From contig CALYQQ010000021.1 of assembly GCA_945288535.1 (NCBI GenBank), positions 1 through 56,715 on the forward strand: 56,715 nucleotides of DNA, given 5' to 3'. Within the stretch, counting starts at the first letter, position 1. The number at the start of each line of letters is the position of its first letter. Below are positions 38,969-48,325 of this stretch, one piece after another. The notes beneath the pieces were generated by a model. The model was not told the DNA's origin. It worked only from the letters and a program-made list of their open reading frames with translations, and did not search any database. Source of the stretch: an uncultured Enterobacterales bacterium (GTDB lineage Bacteria; Pseudomonadota; Gammaproteobacteria; Enterobacterales; CALYQQ01). A program made the position numbers and the translations under genes.

Positions 38969-39347
38969 GTGCTATTCCTTTATTATCTTTATACGCAATA
39001 AAGTACTTTATTATTCCAATTAGCTAATGCGTATTTACCATTGTAGTATACTGAGTGATTATTATCTTTAATAGATAGTCGTGTAATAATTTATTCTGCC
39101 ACTTTATAAGTAAATGTACTTATTATTATAAAAGTAAATAATTGTTATGTTCAATAAATCTCATAGTAGTACTTTTTTAATAAACTACCTTATTGAATAA
39201 CCATCTTATCTTTATATTCTTCTCATTATAAATTTAGCTATTTTTTTATGTATCAATATAATATTAACTAAAATAGTTTATTATTTATATATTGAAATAT
39301 ATTCTTAAAAATTTTCACTAAAAAATAGATAAATAAGTATGACTACA
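38969..39347. promoter_or_regulatory. fepB upstream region with a weak Fur-like site
   Basis: The 380-bp region contains GTGATTATTATCTTTAA near 39055-39071, about 90 bp before fepB, matching the Fur consensus at 11 of 19 positions when read on the fepB strand. No gene is visible in the rest. Confidence 0.4.
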
Positions 39348-40115
39348 TTAATATTTATTTTTATAAATACACAGTAGTTTTCGTGATAAATAGTGTGATT
39401 GAAGTGGTGTACCAAGAGCATTATTAATATATCTTATACCATCAATTTTAATATTTAGATTAAAATGGTGATGGCCATAAACATGGATAGATGGTTTTAA
39501 TTGCCTAAGTTGTAAATCGAGTAAAGCACTCCCCATGACAGGAAATAAGAGTTGATATCGTTTGGCAATATTGTCTGAAATAATATCAATACGGGGTAAA
39601 AAATGCGAAAATGTGATTACCCTATTGGTATGATTAACGGGTATATAATCACGATTTAATTGTAGAAAAAAATGAGTTATATGATTTGGTGTATAATTTT
39701 CAGGCCAACGGCAATAATGATAATCCATCCATATCATTTTTAGTGCTTTTGTAGGTTTTTCAAATGAATAATCGTACCAACTAAAAAGAGGATAAATGGT
39801 GATCCCATGTAAATGTAAGGGTACCATATGAATACCAAACTGTTTAGCCATTTCTCTGATAATCCTTAATTTATCAAAAGAATCCCTAAATGTATTGTTT
39901 CTGATCCATAAATCATGATTACCTGGTACAAATACAACATTAGCAAATCGGCATGTTAGTTTATCAAAACCTATCTGAATTAATTCTAATGAATCAGAAA
40001 TATTTCCCGCAAGAATTAATGTATCTTTCTGATAATCTACCATTGATAGGTGATTTAACCATTCTTGGTTTTCTGGATATTCAAGATGTAAATCAGAAAT
40101 AGCAAATATACGCAT
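39348..40115 (-). CDS. Calcineurin-like metallophosphoesterase
   Basis: A cytosolic hydrolase of unknown substrate. The ATG at 40115 is chosen since AAGGA lies 5 bases upstream and MRIFAISDLHLEYPEN starts the domain; an open frame extends 16 codons upstream. The motifs in order are DLH (metal site), AGNISD where the usual sequence is GD-x-x-D, GNHDLW, SHFLPR and GHHHFN. The bridging metal ligand Asp of the second motif is thus Asn, which some members of the family tolerate but may alter metal loading. 255 residues. No operon partner. Confidence 0.88.
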   Translation of the reverse strand: MRIFAISDLHLEYPENQEWLNHLSMVDYQKDTLILAGNISDSLELIQIGFDKLTCRFANVVFVPGNHDLWIRNNTFRDSFDKLRIIREMAKQFGIHMVPLHLHGITIYPLFSWYDYSFEKPTKALKMIWMDYHYCRWPENYTPNHITHFFLQLNRDYIPVNHTNRVITFSHFLPRIDIISDNIAKRYQLLFPVMGSALLDLQLRQLKPSIHVYGHHHFNLNIKIDGIRYINNALGTPLQSHYLSRKLLCIYKNKY

Positions 40116-41220
40116 AACATTCCTTGTTAAATAAAGTGAATGGTAAGTAATATTTATAATCATTAACTGGGATTTATATCAATAAATTAAATTTTTTAAA
40201 TTATATTACATTGACTATATACAACAAATTAAAAAAATAACATTAATTTAATATGATTTAAAGATTACATTTTATAAATCACTTTATATTAAGTGGGTTA
40301 TAACTTCAGGTTATAATTAAATGAATATGAAAAATTAATAATTAATAATACTCTTTTTATGATAGGATAAATAAATATAGAGTTGTTAAAATGGTTATAT
40401 AAATTATTTTACTTACTTATTAGTATAAATAAAGAGTAAGGATTAATAATAGATATACTGTTAATATTAAATAATCAATAAGATAGTAATAAAGATAAAG
40501 TAAATGTCACACTAAATTTTTTTTAGTTATTTTAATAATAAATTATTTATTAGAATGTTATCAATAAATATATAATCATGTTGTATTTGTAGTTTATTAT
40601 TTTAGTCTTTGTTTAAAGATAAATAAATACTAAAATAATAACTGGTTATAATGGTAGATAATATAACAAAAAGTTTACATATTATTAATGTCATAAATAA
40701 TAACTTGAAAACAAAATAAATTTATTTTAGTTATATATATATTAACAATATTAACTGTAATTAATAACTTATAAAAGTTATATTATTTTTTAAACATTTT
40801 ATTTTTTCAAATAATTAATCATTAAATAATTTTAACCTGTATAAATATAACCCATATTTTTTACAAAGCTTTTGTTAACGAAATGTAATAATAAAATTTA
40901 AAAATAATATTGTCATTAATTAATACTTTAAATATTATTATTTAAAATAACAAGTAACAAAGAAGAGTACTATGATAATAGTAAATTAACTATAATAAAG
41001 CTATATGCGAAAATTTTTCTGTTTAAATAATGTGATTAATTAGTGTAACATACTAATTAAAATTTAAAAGAGACTTTTTCTATTAAAAAACACTTGTTTT
41101 ATTGAAATTAAATAAAAATAATAACAGAATAATGAATAAAGAAGATCTACCAATAAATGTATAATAGTTAATATTGTTTCAATTAATTTAACTATTTAAT
41201 AAAAATAAGGATGTAACATT
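40116..41220. other. 1.1-kb AT-rich spacer
   Basis: Very low-GC sequence without coding frames, recognisable RNA genes or strong hairpins. I see nothing to annotate apart from the ribosome site AAGGATG just before the next gene. Confidence 0.5.
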
Positions 41221-41646
41221 ATGAAGTACCAATTTCAAGAAGGTAGCCTCGAATTTAATAGTAATTATCAGGATGAAACAGTCCATGTTATTCGCTTAAC
41301 AGAACCTCAATCAACGATCGTCATCACACGAGAACCAATAAAACAAGGGCAGACTTTAAAAAAATATACAGAAAATCAAATGGCTGTATTAAAAAAAAGC
41401 ATGAAAAAATTTCTGGCAGAACAAAGTCAAGAAATACAGCTTGCGGGCGGAGATTTAAATGGGTATGAAACGGTATGTCAATTCGAGAAAAATGGCGTAA
41501 AACTCTTCCAACGGATGGTTATATTTCAACAGCAACAACAGATAATTGTCATTAATTATACATTATTACGTAAATTTACACCCGATGATATAGCCTTCTG
41601 GGAGAAGGTAAAGCAAAGTTATCAACCGACAATTATGCTTTCTTAA
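41221..41646 (+). CDS. DcrB-like DUF1795 protein
   Basis: A 141-residue soluble protein with the DUF1795/DcrB-like layout: MKYQFQEGSLEF, HVIRLTEPQSTIVITREPI, a central helix with MAVLKKSMKKFL, then GYETVCQFEKNGVKLFQRMV and a final helix. Members often sit beside type VI secretion effector genes (PAAR/Rhs/VgrG) as adaptor proteins; none are nearby here, so this copy is an orphan. AAGGATG is a good ribosome site. No signal peptide, unlike lipoprotein DcrB. Confidence 0.8.
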   Translation: MKYQFQEGSLEFNSNYQDETVHVIRLTEPQSTIVITREPIKQGQTLKKYTENQMAVLKKSMKKFLAEQSQEIQLAGGDLNGYETVCQFEKNGVKLFQRMVIFQQQQQIIVINYTLLRKFTPDDIAFWEKVKQSYQPTIMLS

Positions 41647-41925
41647 AAATCGTTAACAAATTAACAATAGCTAATGTATTTTTGATTAACAATAAAGCGA
41701 TCTGTGAATATGTTCTTTTATTGATTGTTTTATTCGTGATACATTAATACTATTAGTTTGCTTATTAGTCTATTAGATTTAAATAGTTATAGACCATTGA
41801 TATAAAATAATCATCATATCTATTAATGTATCTACATAGCTAATAAGCATAATTATGCATTGATTATAGTTATACTGTCTCTATATAAATCTCACATTTT
41901 GCGAGAGAACACAATCGAGTAAAAT

Positions 41926-42291
41926 ATGCAACTACAACAATTAAATCGTGATTTTTCTGTCTGTAAAATAAGTTCGGTTAAAAATATCGATATAACTAAT
42001 ACTTTTACATTTATGTCAATTACTGATGATGAGATCTCTTTAGTCTGTGAAACATCGTATGTACCGGATAATACAATTGATGTTGAACATGGCTGGAAGG
42101 CACTTAAGATTAGTGGTATTTTAGATTTTGGTATGATTGGTGTAATATCTAAAATAGCAACTCTGCTGGCTGAACAAAAAATTAGCTTATTTGTCATTTC
42201 TACTTTTAATACTGATTATATATTACTTAAATCAGAAAACTACAGTAAGGCGATAGATGTATTATGTTTGAATGACTATACTATTATTTAA
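41926..42291 (+). CDS. ACT-domain protein (DUF/ACT_7 type)
   Basis: A 121-residue protein with two small ACT-like halves. The second is clear: WKALKISGILDFGMIGVISKIATLLAEQKISLFVISTFNTDYILL. ACT domains bind amino acids, and stand-alone versions of this kind are usually uncharacterised. It is monocistronic and is followed by a hairpin (42298-42320). The substrate cannot be deduced. Confidence 0.8.
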   Translation: MQLQQLNRDFSVCKISSVKNIDITNTFTFMSITDDEISLVCETSYVPDNTIDVEHGWKALKISGILDFGMIGVISKIATLLAEQKISLFVISTFNTDYILLKSENYSKAIDVLCLNDYTII

Positions 42292-42297
42292 TTGTTG

Positions 42298-42320
42298 TTA
42301 CATGCTCTGATGGCATGTAA
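42298..42320 (+). terminator. Hairpin after the ACT-domain gene
   Basis: The stem TTACATGC/GCATGTAA around 7 bases starts 7 bp after the stop, with a TTTT tract about 8 bases later. A weak intrinsic terminator. Confidence 0.5.
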
Positions 42321-43041
42321 TAACTGCTTTTAAATAATAACAAAACTTATTTAATAGTAGAATAACGCTGTAATTTATTTAATATAATAAATTATAATTA
42401 AAATAACTAACCCATATAATTAAAAAATATTATTTAATATAAAAATAAATATTTTTATATTTATTTAAAATAAAGTTAATTAATGAATTGATAGTGTGTA
42501 TTATTATATTAATAACTATAAAAAGATTATATGGTTACTGTTGACTTATTATATTTTATTAGTAAAAACATGTTACTAATTAAATAGTTAGAATAAATTA
42601 TCACATTAATTAATAACAATATTAGTTTAATATGATTATATTAAATAAAGGTAAATTTTATTATTTATTTAATAACTTATTTTAAATATAAGTTACATAT
42701 TTTTATAGATAACCTATGACATTTTAAATGGCTAAGATAAGATTATAATAATAAATACGAGAGTTTTCCTTTTTAGATAATAATATATTTATACAATATA
42801 GTTAACTTACTTTCTATCTATATAAAATAATAGATTATTTGAAAGTAAATTATATGACGAATCACAAAAAAAACGTCTTCTGATGTAGTGTATCGAGCAA
42901 CCAAACTCAAAAGGATCCAAATGCTTTAGCTAAAAGTTTACTACTAGTACCGTATTGGAGCATTAAGTCAATCATTTGGATTTTCTTTATCGCTGTCTTT
43001 AACGTGGCTAAGTAAACGTTGTATCACTTCAGAATTGATAT
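42321..43041. other. AT-rich spacer with no recognisable gene
   Basis: A/T-rich DNA up to about 42,860, then sequence of higher complexity that carries short broken minus-strand frames (for example 25 codons reading MNINSEVIQRLLSHVKDSDK, around 42962-43039). These look like relics of a former gene but I cannot name it. Confidence 0.4.
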
Positions 43042-43182
43042 TCATTGTTGACCATTGTACCAGCTATTAATTAGCACACTTAACATTTCGGGATCTTGAC
43101 GGAGTGTTACATCTTCTTCGATAAGGCCCGTATCTAGTATCCGATGCAGTTGTCCGTTACGCAAATCAAAATAATAGTTGTG
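43042..43182 (-). pseudogene. Unidentified gene remnant
   Basis: A 46-codon open stretch with coding character (DLRNGQLHRILDTG, then EEDVTLRQDPEMLSVLIN and SWYNGQQ before the stop) but no start or ribosome site. It directly follows the broken istB segment on the same strand. It may be the tail of a gene interrupted by the IS21 element; I do not recognise the family. Confidence 0.35.
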
Positions 43183-43377
43183 CTATAATAGCCTGGTTAA
43201 TCAGATAGTTAATATTACGAATATTTTTTTTGTCTGCTTAATCGTTAATAATCGAGGTAAAATATCAAAGGTTGAGCATTTACGGTTAATCTCTTCGGTG
43301 ACAAACTTATCAAAGTGTTTTTACATTGCATTAAGTTTAACTTGTTTAATTAAGAATAAATATCCAAGATGTAGCAT
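43140..43377 (-). pseudogene. istB: istB remnant (IS21 helper ATPase)
   Basis: GGAGG (43384-43388) precedes an ATG at 43377, and the frame reads LIKQVKLNAM, a stop, then KHFDKFVTEEINRKCSTFD and ILPRLLTIKQTKK. This corresponds to the N-terminal region of IstB (LK..LKL.GM...F..F..E...K...F...L..LL..E). It then shifts frame (NIRNINYLINQA in another frame) and breaks off before the Walker A motif. It begins just after the istA remnant stop, as in intact IS21 elements. Confidence 0.6.
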
Positions 43378-43400
43378 TATCGCCTCCGGTTAATAATGTA

Positions 43401-44351
43401 TTATATTGCTGACAATTGCTTTGTGATGGTGTATTTAGCAGGATTTCTTTTATCTTTAGTTTTGGCAACAAGTTCAAGCAGCCGATTAATAATATTATAT
43501 ACCGCTTCATCAGTCAGTATTTTTTCTTCTAAGACTACTTCTGCTGCTGTAATTCCCAGCTCTTCACCACGATAAGGAATCAATGTGCATAACTCAACCA
43601 TGGCTTTGTTGCCTTTGCGTTTTTTTTAATAAATGACTTTGTAACGTTTTAATTAATTCAAGGAGTTTTCAACCCCAAAAGGGCTCACTATTTCGTAATG
43701 TTTCTGGCTTTTGTTTTAAATATTCAAATAATACCAAGGATGATATAATATTTAGCTTTTGATAAAACAACGAGTATGTATGGCAACATATACCTGTTTT
43801 TCAAGCACATTGATACGCTCAGCAAAAATCTGTAACAGAACTTTTTTATTTCCATTTGTTGATTAGTGGGGATTTTAATAAAAAAGCCTCGGCTATGACA
43901 TAACCGAAAATGTGCAACGCTGATTTTGATGACTTCTCTTGTTAATTTAACGGTTTCAGTACTCAATCAAATTGATAAGCTTAGCAGTGGGGAATAATTG
44001 AGGGATATACACATCATGTATACGTGGGACATATTTCGCTTTAAACTTTCTAACGGTTATGCATTATCTTATCCTTGATACCCTTTGCTACATAATAACT
44101 CGTATAATCACCGAACACAGAGCGGGTCTTTACTAGGCTTATATTAATTTTTGTGATAGCAACGTGTGTAGAAAGGGAATAAATTCACCGAATTTAGAGT
44201 GGTTTTGTTTTTTTTGATAATACGTTGCCGGCGAAATAGTATTTAAATATTTTTCTATCGTTCTGTGGTTTAATTGTAGCTTTCTAGCAATTTTATGTTG
44301 ATAAACGCCTTCTTTGAAATAAAGCCGTCTAATTTTTAAAATAGTTTTCAT
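43401..44351 (-). pseudogene. istA: istA remnant (IS21 transposase)
   Basis: The N-terminal piece (44351-44139) is the helix-turn-helix start of IstA: KTILKIRRLYFKEGVYQHKI then ARKLQLNHRTIEKYL. The C-terminal piece (about 43720-43401) reads LKQKPETLRNSEPF in one frame and MVELCTLIPYRGEELGITAA then DEAVYNIINRLLEL in another, which is the family's C-terminal region. The middle, with the DDE catalytic core, is deleted or scrambled, and there are several frameshifts. The whole is under 1 kb against about 1.5 kb for an intact gene. Confidence 0.7.
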
Positions 44352-44488
44352 GTATAATATCCGGATTTTGCTTCGTTAAATTCGGAGAGTTTCACAACGT
44401 GTACAAAAATATAGCCTGTTATGCTTTTCGACGATATTCTTGTACAAAACCGATGCACTTTTACACAATATTTAACACATTGAATAAC

Positions 44489-44614
44489 TTATTTTTTATT
44501 AATCAAAAAGTTAACAATAGCAGTGTTATATTCTTCGTTTCCAACAAAATCTTTGTAAATTATTAAGCTCGCTTGAGCTAAAATCTGATGCTCTGCAAGT
44601 CTAATCCTTTTCAT
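44489..44614 (-). CDS. Possible small hypothetical protein (41 aa)
   Basis: A 41-codon frame just downstream of the aminotransferase gene, reading MKRIRLAEHQILAQASLIIY then KDFVGNEEYNTAIVNF. Composition looks protein-like and is unlike the surrounding spacer. The ribosome site is weak (AGAG directly before the ATG). It may be a real tail gene of the operon or the surviving end of a lost gene. I do not recognise it. Confidence 0.3.
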   Translation of the reverse strand: MKRIRLAEHQILAQASLIIYKDFVGNEEYNTAIVNFLINKK

Positions 44615-44691
44615 CTCTAGTGTTTTACCTTTTCATTAATCTCAAAAAAGGGAGCGATTTTACTAACCGAGCGATTTGAATAAATAAGGAA

Positions 44692-45876
44692 TTATTCGTG
44701 ACAAAATTTTATCATTTTTAATGCTTCAACAAGCCTTGGGATATCAAGCAACTGAAGACAAGCTAAACTCAACCTTCCATTTGTAAGAATATAAATAGCG
44801 TATTTTTTTGCTAATTCAGAAATTTCTGGCGTTGTAAGGTCAAGATTGATAAACATTCCATTACTGTTCTGATTTATCACTAATTTATCTAATCCCACTG
44901 CACGAAGGGCTTCGAGTAATGCTCTTTTACGCAAATGTAAACTATTAGATAATTGAGTCAATTCCTCATACCATATAGTTGATAATGAGTCGCTTCCAAT
45001 AACTTTTGCAACTTTCTTAGCGATATTCTGAGGAGGCATTGAGTATGACGAACGCACAATTCGTTTCGCATATGTTTCAAAGCCCTTTACAATTTCCTGT
45101 TCTTTGGCAAAACAAGTCAATGTTCCCAGCCGTTCGCCATAAAGTCCTAAGCTTTTCGAAAATGAATTAACAACAAAAAAATAATTTAAATGTTTATGCA
45201 ATAGGAATAGAATATTTTTATCTTGTTCTATACCATGAGCTAACCCCATATAAGCAAAATCTACAACAACAGACACTTTTTTGTTTCTTGCTAAAATTGC
45301 TACAATTTCCCATTGTTCAAGGTGTAAATCAACGCCTAAAGGGTTATGACAACAACCCTGAATGAGAAGGATGTCTCCATTTTCCATTTGCGAAATATCT
45401 TTTAACATCAAATCGAAATCTAGTTCACCATTTTCATCCAGAGAATAGTGATAATAGGAAAAATCTAGGTTAGTATTTTTGGCAATTTCAATATGATTAT
45501 CCCAAGTGGGGCAGCTAAACCATACTCTACGGCACTGCTCAAATCGTTTGAGAAGAGAAAAAATTAACCATATTCCTCCTGATGCCCCTATCGTTTGAAC
45601 AACAGATTGATAATACTGGTTGGATGTTTGAATACTCAACAAAGAGGCAATTTCTCTACGAAATGTGGTTTCACCAAGTATAGAAAAATCAATGTTTCCT
45701 TCATCTTGAATTGAAATATCAGGACTATTTAAAACAGTAAATCCCGTTGTTTTATGCAATTCACTTTCAAAATATCCAAGACATAAATTCATTTTATTCA
45801 CTCGGGTATCTTTGCCAATTTGAGATGAAATCTCTGCTATTGGATCAAGCATGATCATATTTTCAATAGAAAACAT
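44692..45876 (-). CDS. PLP aminotransferase, aspartate/aromatic (AspC/TyrB) type
   Basis: Fold-type I aminotransferase of 394 residues; transfers an amino group between an amino acid and a 2-oxo acid. Aspartate-family features: the Gly/Ala-rich TIGASGGIW near 105, SCPTWDNHIEIA, GCCHNPLGVDL with the PLP-contacting Asn, VVVDFAYMGLAHG with the pyridine-N Asp, SFSKSLGLYGERLG with the Schiff-base Lys, and the distal carboxylate Arg in ILTNGRLSLA. This clade favours dicarboxylic or aromatic substrates. It is the last large gene of the leftward cluster, 29 bp after the FAD-protein gene, so it plausibly aminates (or supplies) the pathway's 2-oxo acid. Confidence 0.85.
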   Translation of the reverse strand: MFSIENMIMLDPIAEISSQIGKDTRVNKMNLCLGYFESELHKTTGFTVLNSPDISIQDEGNIDFSILGETTFRREIASLLSIQTSNQYYQSVVQTIGASGGIWLIFSLLKRFEQCRRVWFSCPTWDNHIEIAKNTNLDFSYYHYSLDENGELDFDLMLKDISQMENGDILLIQGCCHNPLGVDLHLEQWEIVAILARNKKVSVVVDFAYMGLAHGIEQDKNILFLLHKHLNYFFVVNSFSKSLGLYGERLGTLTCFAKEQEIVKGFETYAKRIVRSSYSMPPQNIAKKVAKVIGSDSLSTIWYEELTQLSNSLHLRKRALLEALRAVGLDKLVINQNSNGMFINLDLTTPEISELAKKYAIYILTNGRLSLACLQLLDIPRLVEALKMIKFCHE

Positions 45877-45905
45877 ACTAATACTTCCCAGATTATTTCA
45901 ACATG

Positions 45906-47762
45906 TTATTTATTTTTCATGCAAATAGATAGCGCAGCCTGTGCAATAGAGTCAGCATCAATCATAAAATCAATCCAGTATGATGGGCGGCTACTTCCTG
46001 ATTGCATAAACCAACGCACATGCTCTGTGGGAATACCCAATACAAACAGATGGTTATGAATTTTTCCGTCAGCACCAATTGGATTAAAGGGGGAGGGAGT
46101 TACATTAACGCCACCCGTTTCGAATGCATTGCCTGCTTTATCTCTATTTATGAAAGGCGTGTAGATTCCACGTTCATATAATTTAATCGTCAGCGGATTT
46201 TTGTCTTGCTGGAGATTAGCAATAGGAACTCGAGCATCGATTAATGTTGTGACTGTTTGTTTATACTGCTCAAGCACATCTGACGATAGAATGTAACCGT
46301 GTTCACCTATATCAAATCGTGCTTTAGGCGGTGCTATCGAAACTATCCCTGCGTTAATCAGTGCAAGAAGCTGTTTTATACGAAATAAAGGGGGACCAGC
46401 TGAAAGCAACGCGATGATAGGAGCGTAATCATGGAGGAACGATTGATGTGAATCTGGTGTCAATCCCCCAAAATCAATAGCCTCACGTAGACTGTCACGA
46501 GAAAAACGCAATACATCTAACGCACTTTTTAAGGGTGAATTTACGTTGCCAACGATAGCTTCTGATAAATCAGACAGTAATAAATCGATTAAATTCTTTT
46601 TCCATTCCTCAATACTATTGAAAATTTGCCCATCAAACGGTCTTGCTAACCGCTTGAGATCAAGTGGTGCGATTTTTTTATTTAATATCTTTGAGGCAAT
46701 GGATGCTAATGAAATACTATCTTCAATTTGCTTCTCTTGGACGATGTTAATAAATTGATTTGCAGCAATCTGATCAAGCTGATTAAAAATAAGTTGTCGA
46801 AAATAAGTTAAATTAACTTCAGCTTCTAATAAAGGCCAAACATCATAACTGAAGTCTAAATTATCTGCCATTTGCTGACGCAGACCCGCAATCTTTGCAT
46901 TTGTGAAAATGATACCACTATATTTATAATCAGCTGGTTTCTGATTGCGTCCTCTAGCTAAAATGGGTAAACCACTACGCGAACCACAATATAAGATCGG
47001 TTCTTGCCCCGAAGGAGAATAAATAATTTGATTATCATCAGACTCTATATACTTGCCACCACGCCCTTCGGTTAACTCAGCGATAATATCAAAGAATGAA
47101 AGACCGATACCAATAACACCAACTTTCTCTTGAGGGTGTATAGATGTAAGATCCATCTCATTTGCTGAATCACTAGCATAAAATGTTACTTTATTATTAG
47201 TTTTTGCAAAGTCTTCTAGCTTTTTAAAATATCCTTGATATTGGTTAGTAGAATGCCCCGTAGTTATTACTACAGCTTTGTTAATCCAAGAACCATGTTG
47301 CTTTGATACAACAAGATAGCTATCATTCTGTTTTTCAATATCAATAATAGTATCCAGGTATTCAATTAGTTGAACATGTTTAGGAAGGTGAGATCGTATT
47401 GTTTTATAGACAAAATATAAATACTCACCATAATACTTTCTAGGGGCAAACCCCTGATACTCGTCAAAGTCACTATATTCACTTTTCCACCATTCGGCAA
47501 AAGAGGGACCACATCCGGGAGTTGCTCCTTCAATAGGTCCATGACCTGAAAAAGCGGAAATTTCCGTAGCTAGGGTGTTCATTATGTAACTTTTACTTTG
47601 GGAGCTATTCCAAATTCGCCCCTGTCCAATACAACTATCATCAACTACAATGATATTCAATTGTTCTGCTTGTTGGCGGCTATTAAGACGAGCAATTAGT
47701 CTTTCAAGGACAGACATTCCACGCGGACCAAGCCCAATAATAGTAATAGTATTTATTATCAT
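45906..47762 (-). CDS. FAD/NAD(P)-binding protein, possible N-oxygenating monooxygenase
   Basis: The 618-residue protein starts with the Rossmann motif IGLGPRGMSVLERLIARL, typical of the PF13454 (FAD-NAD(P)-binding, COG4529-like) family. A second dinucleotide motif, KVGVIGIGLSFFDIIAEL, lies at about 208-225, after VVITTGHS, an ATG-like turn of flavin monooxygenases. The C-terminal half has the family's GPPLFRIKQLLALI and VTPSPFNPIGADG. From memory, nitrosuccinate-forming aspartate oxygenases (CreE/FzmM) belong to this broad group, which would suggest oxidation of an amine; this is not shown here. Its ATG overlaps the leuD stop by 4 bp, so it is co-translated with the cluster. Confidence 0.75.
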   Translation of the reverse strand: MIINTITIIGLGPRGMSVLERLIARLNSRQQAEQLNIIVVDDSCIGQGRIWNSSQSKSYIMNTLATEISAFSGHGPIEGATPGCGPSFAEWWKSEYSDFDEYQGFAPRKYYGEYLYFVYKTIRSHLPKHVQLIEYLDTIIDIEKQNDSYLVVSKQHGSWINKAVVITTGHSTNQYQGYFKKLEDFAKTNNKVTFYASDSANEMDLTSIHPQEKVGVIGIGLSFFDIIAELTEGRGGKYIESDDNQIIYSPSGQEPILYCGSRSGLPILARGRNQKPADYKYSGIIFTNAKIAGLRQQMADNLDFSYDVWPLLEAEVNLTYFRQLIFNQLDQIAANQFINIVQEKQIEDSISLASIASKILNKKIAPLDLKRLARPFDGQIFNSIEEWKKNLIDLLLSDLSEAIVGNVNSPLKSALDVLRFSRDSLREAIDFGGLTPDSHQSFLHDYAPIIALLSAGPPLFRIKQLLALINAGIVSIAPPKARFDIGEHGYILSSDVLEQYKQTVTTLIDARVPIANLQQDKNPLTIKLYERGIYTPFINRDKAGNAFETGGVNVTPSPFNPIGADGKIHNHLFVLGIPTEHVRWFMQSGSSRPSYWIDFMIDADSIAQAALSICMKNK

Positions 47763-48325
47763 TTTTTATTCCTATATTCAAATAGCTCTATTTTTTTCAA
47801 TGATTTCATTGTTTCTTGTATATCATCTAGATTATCGATGTAGCGTTTCTTCACGATAGGCTCAATTTTCAATTGAAATATATCGTTTTTGGTATAGACA
47901 TGTTCTTTTACTAGATCAATTCCGATTTCCATGTAATGATTATCCAGTAACTGTGACCAAAGTTTTTCAATATCAGCTTCTTTTAAAATTAAAGGTAATA
48001 AATCATTAATCGAAGCATTCTTATAAAATATATCGCCAAAGCTTGGGGCTATAATGACGTTAAATCCCCAATCTTTCAGTCCCCAAACAGCAAATTCACG
48101 CGAAGAACCAGTCGCAAACTCACGGCCTGCAACTAAAATCGTCGCGCGTTGATATTTTGGATTATTCATGATGAAGTTAGGATCTTCACGCCAATCACCG
48201 AACAACGAATCCTCATGTCCAAACCGAGTAGGTTTATAGCAAAATCTGGCTGGCATAATTTGGTCTGTATCAATATTGTTTCTAAGTAATGGCATTCCTC
48301 TGCCTCGATAAAATTGTCTATTCAT
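47759..48325 (-). CDS. leuD: LeuD-like isomerase small subunit (cluster copy)
   Basis: Small swivel subunit of 3-isopropylmalate dehydratase-type enzymes, which with LeuC shifts the hydroxyl of a 2-alkylmalate to C3. Family motifs: NIDTDQIMPARF, DWREDPNF, the substrate-binding GREFATGSSREFAVW (usual GCGSSRE has Thr-Gly here as ATGSSRE), and VIIAPSFGDIFYKNA. 188 residues, slightly short of E. coli (201). It overlaps leuC by 8 bp and the FAD gene by 4 bp. The absence of leuB and the unusual gene partners point to a dedicated pathway rather than leucine synthesis. Confidence 0.88.
   Translation of the reverse strand: MNRQFYRGRGMPLLRNNIDTDQIMPARFCYKPTRFGHEDSLFGDWREDPNFIMNNPKYQRATILVAGREFATGSSREFAVWGLKDWGFNVIIAPSFGDIFYKNASINDLLPLILKEADIEKLWSQLLDNHYMEIGIDLVKEHVYTKNDIFQLKIEPIVKKRYIDNLDDIQETMKSLKKIELFEYRNKK

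Larger units (their letters stand above)
43140..44464 (-). mobile_element. Degraded IS21-family insertion sequence
   Basis: Contains broken istA and istB in the usual order on the minus strand, listed separately. Beyond the istA start, toward 44464, the end region holds repeats of TTTTGTACA (around 44399-44409 and 44441-44450) and begins with TGTAAAAGTGCATCGG on the minus strand; IS21-type ends begin with TGT and carry internal repeats. The other end is not identifiable. The element is far shorter than an intact IS21 (~2.1-2.5 kb) and cannot be active. Confidence 0.6.

Noticed and set aside
43178..43393. 71-codon + strand frame opposite istB
   Set aside because: It is antisense to the istB remnant and has no family resemblance.
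43724..43966. 80-codon minus-strand frame within the IS21 remnant
   Set aside because: It does not resemble IstA in that frame and has no start signal; it is best explained as scrambled transposase DNA.
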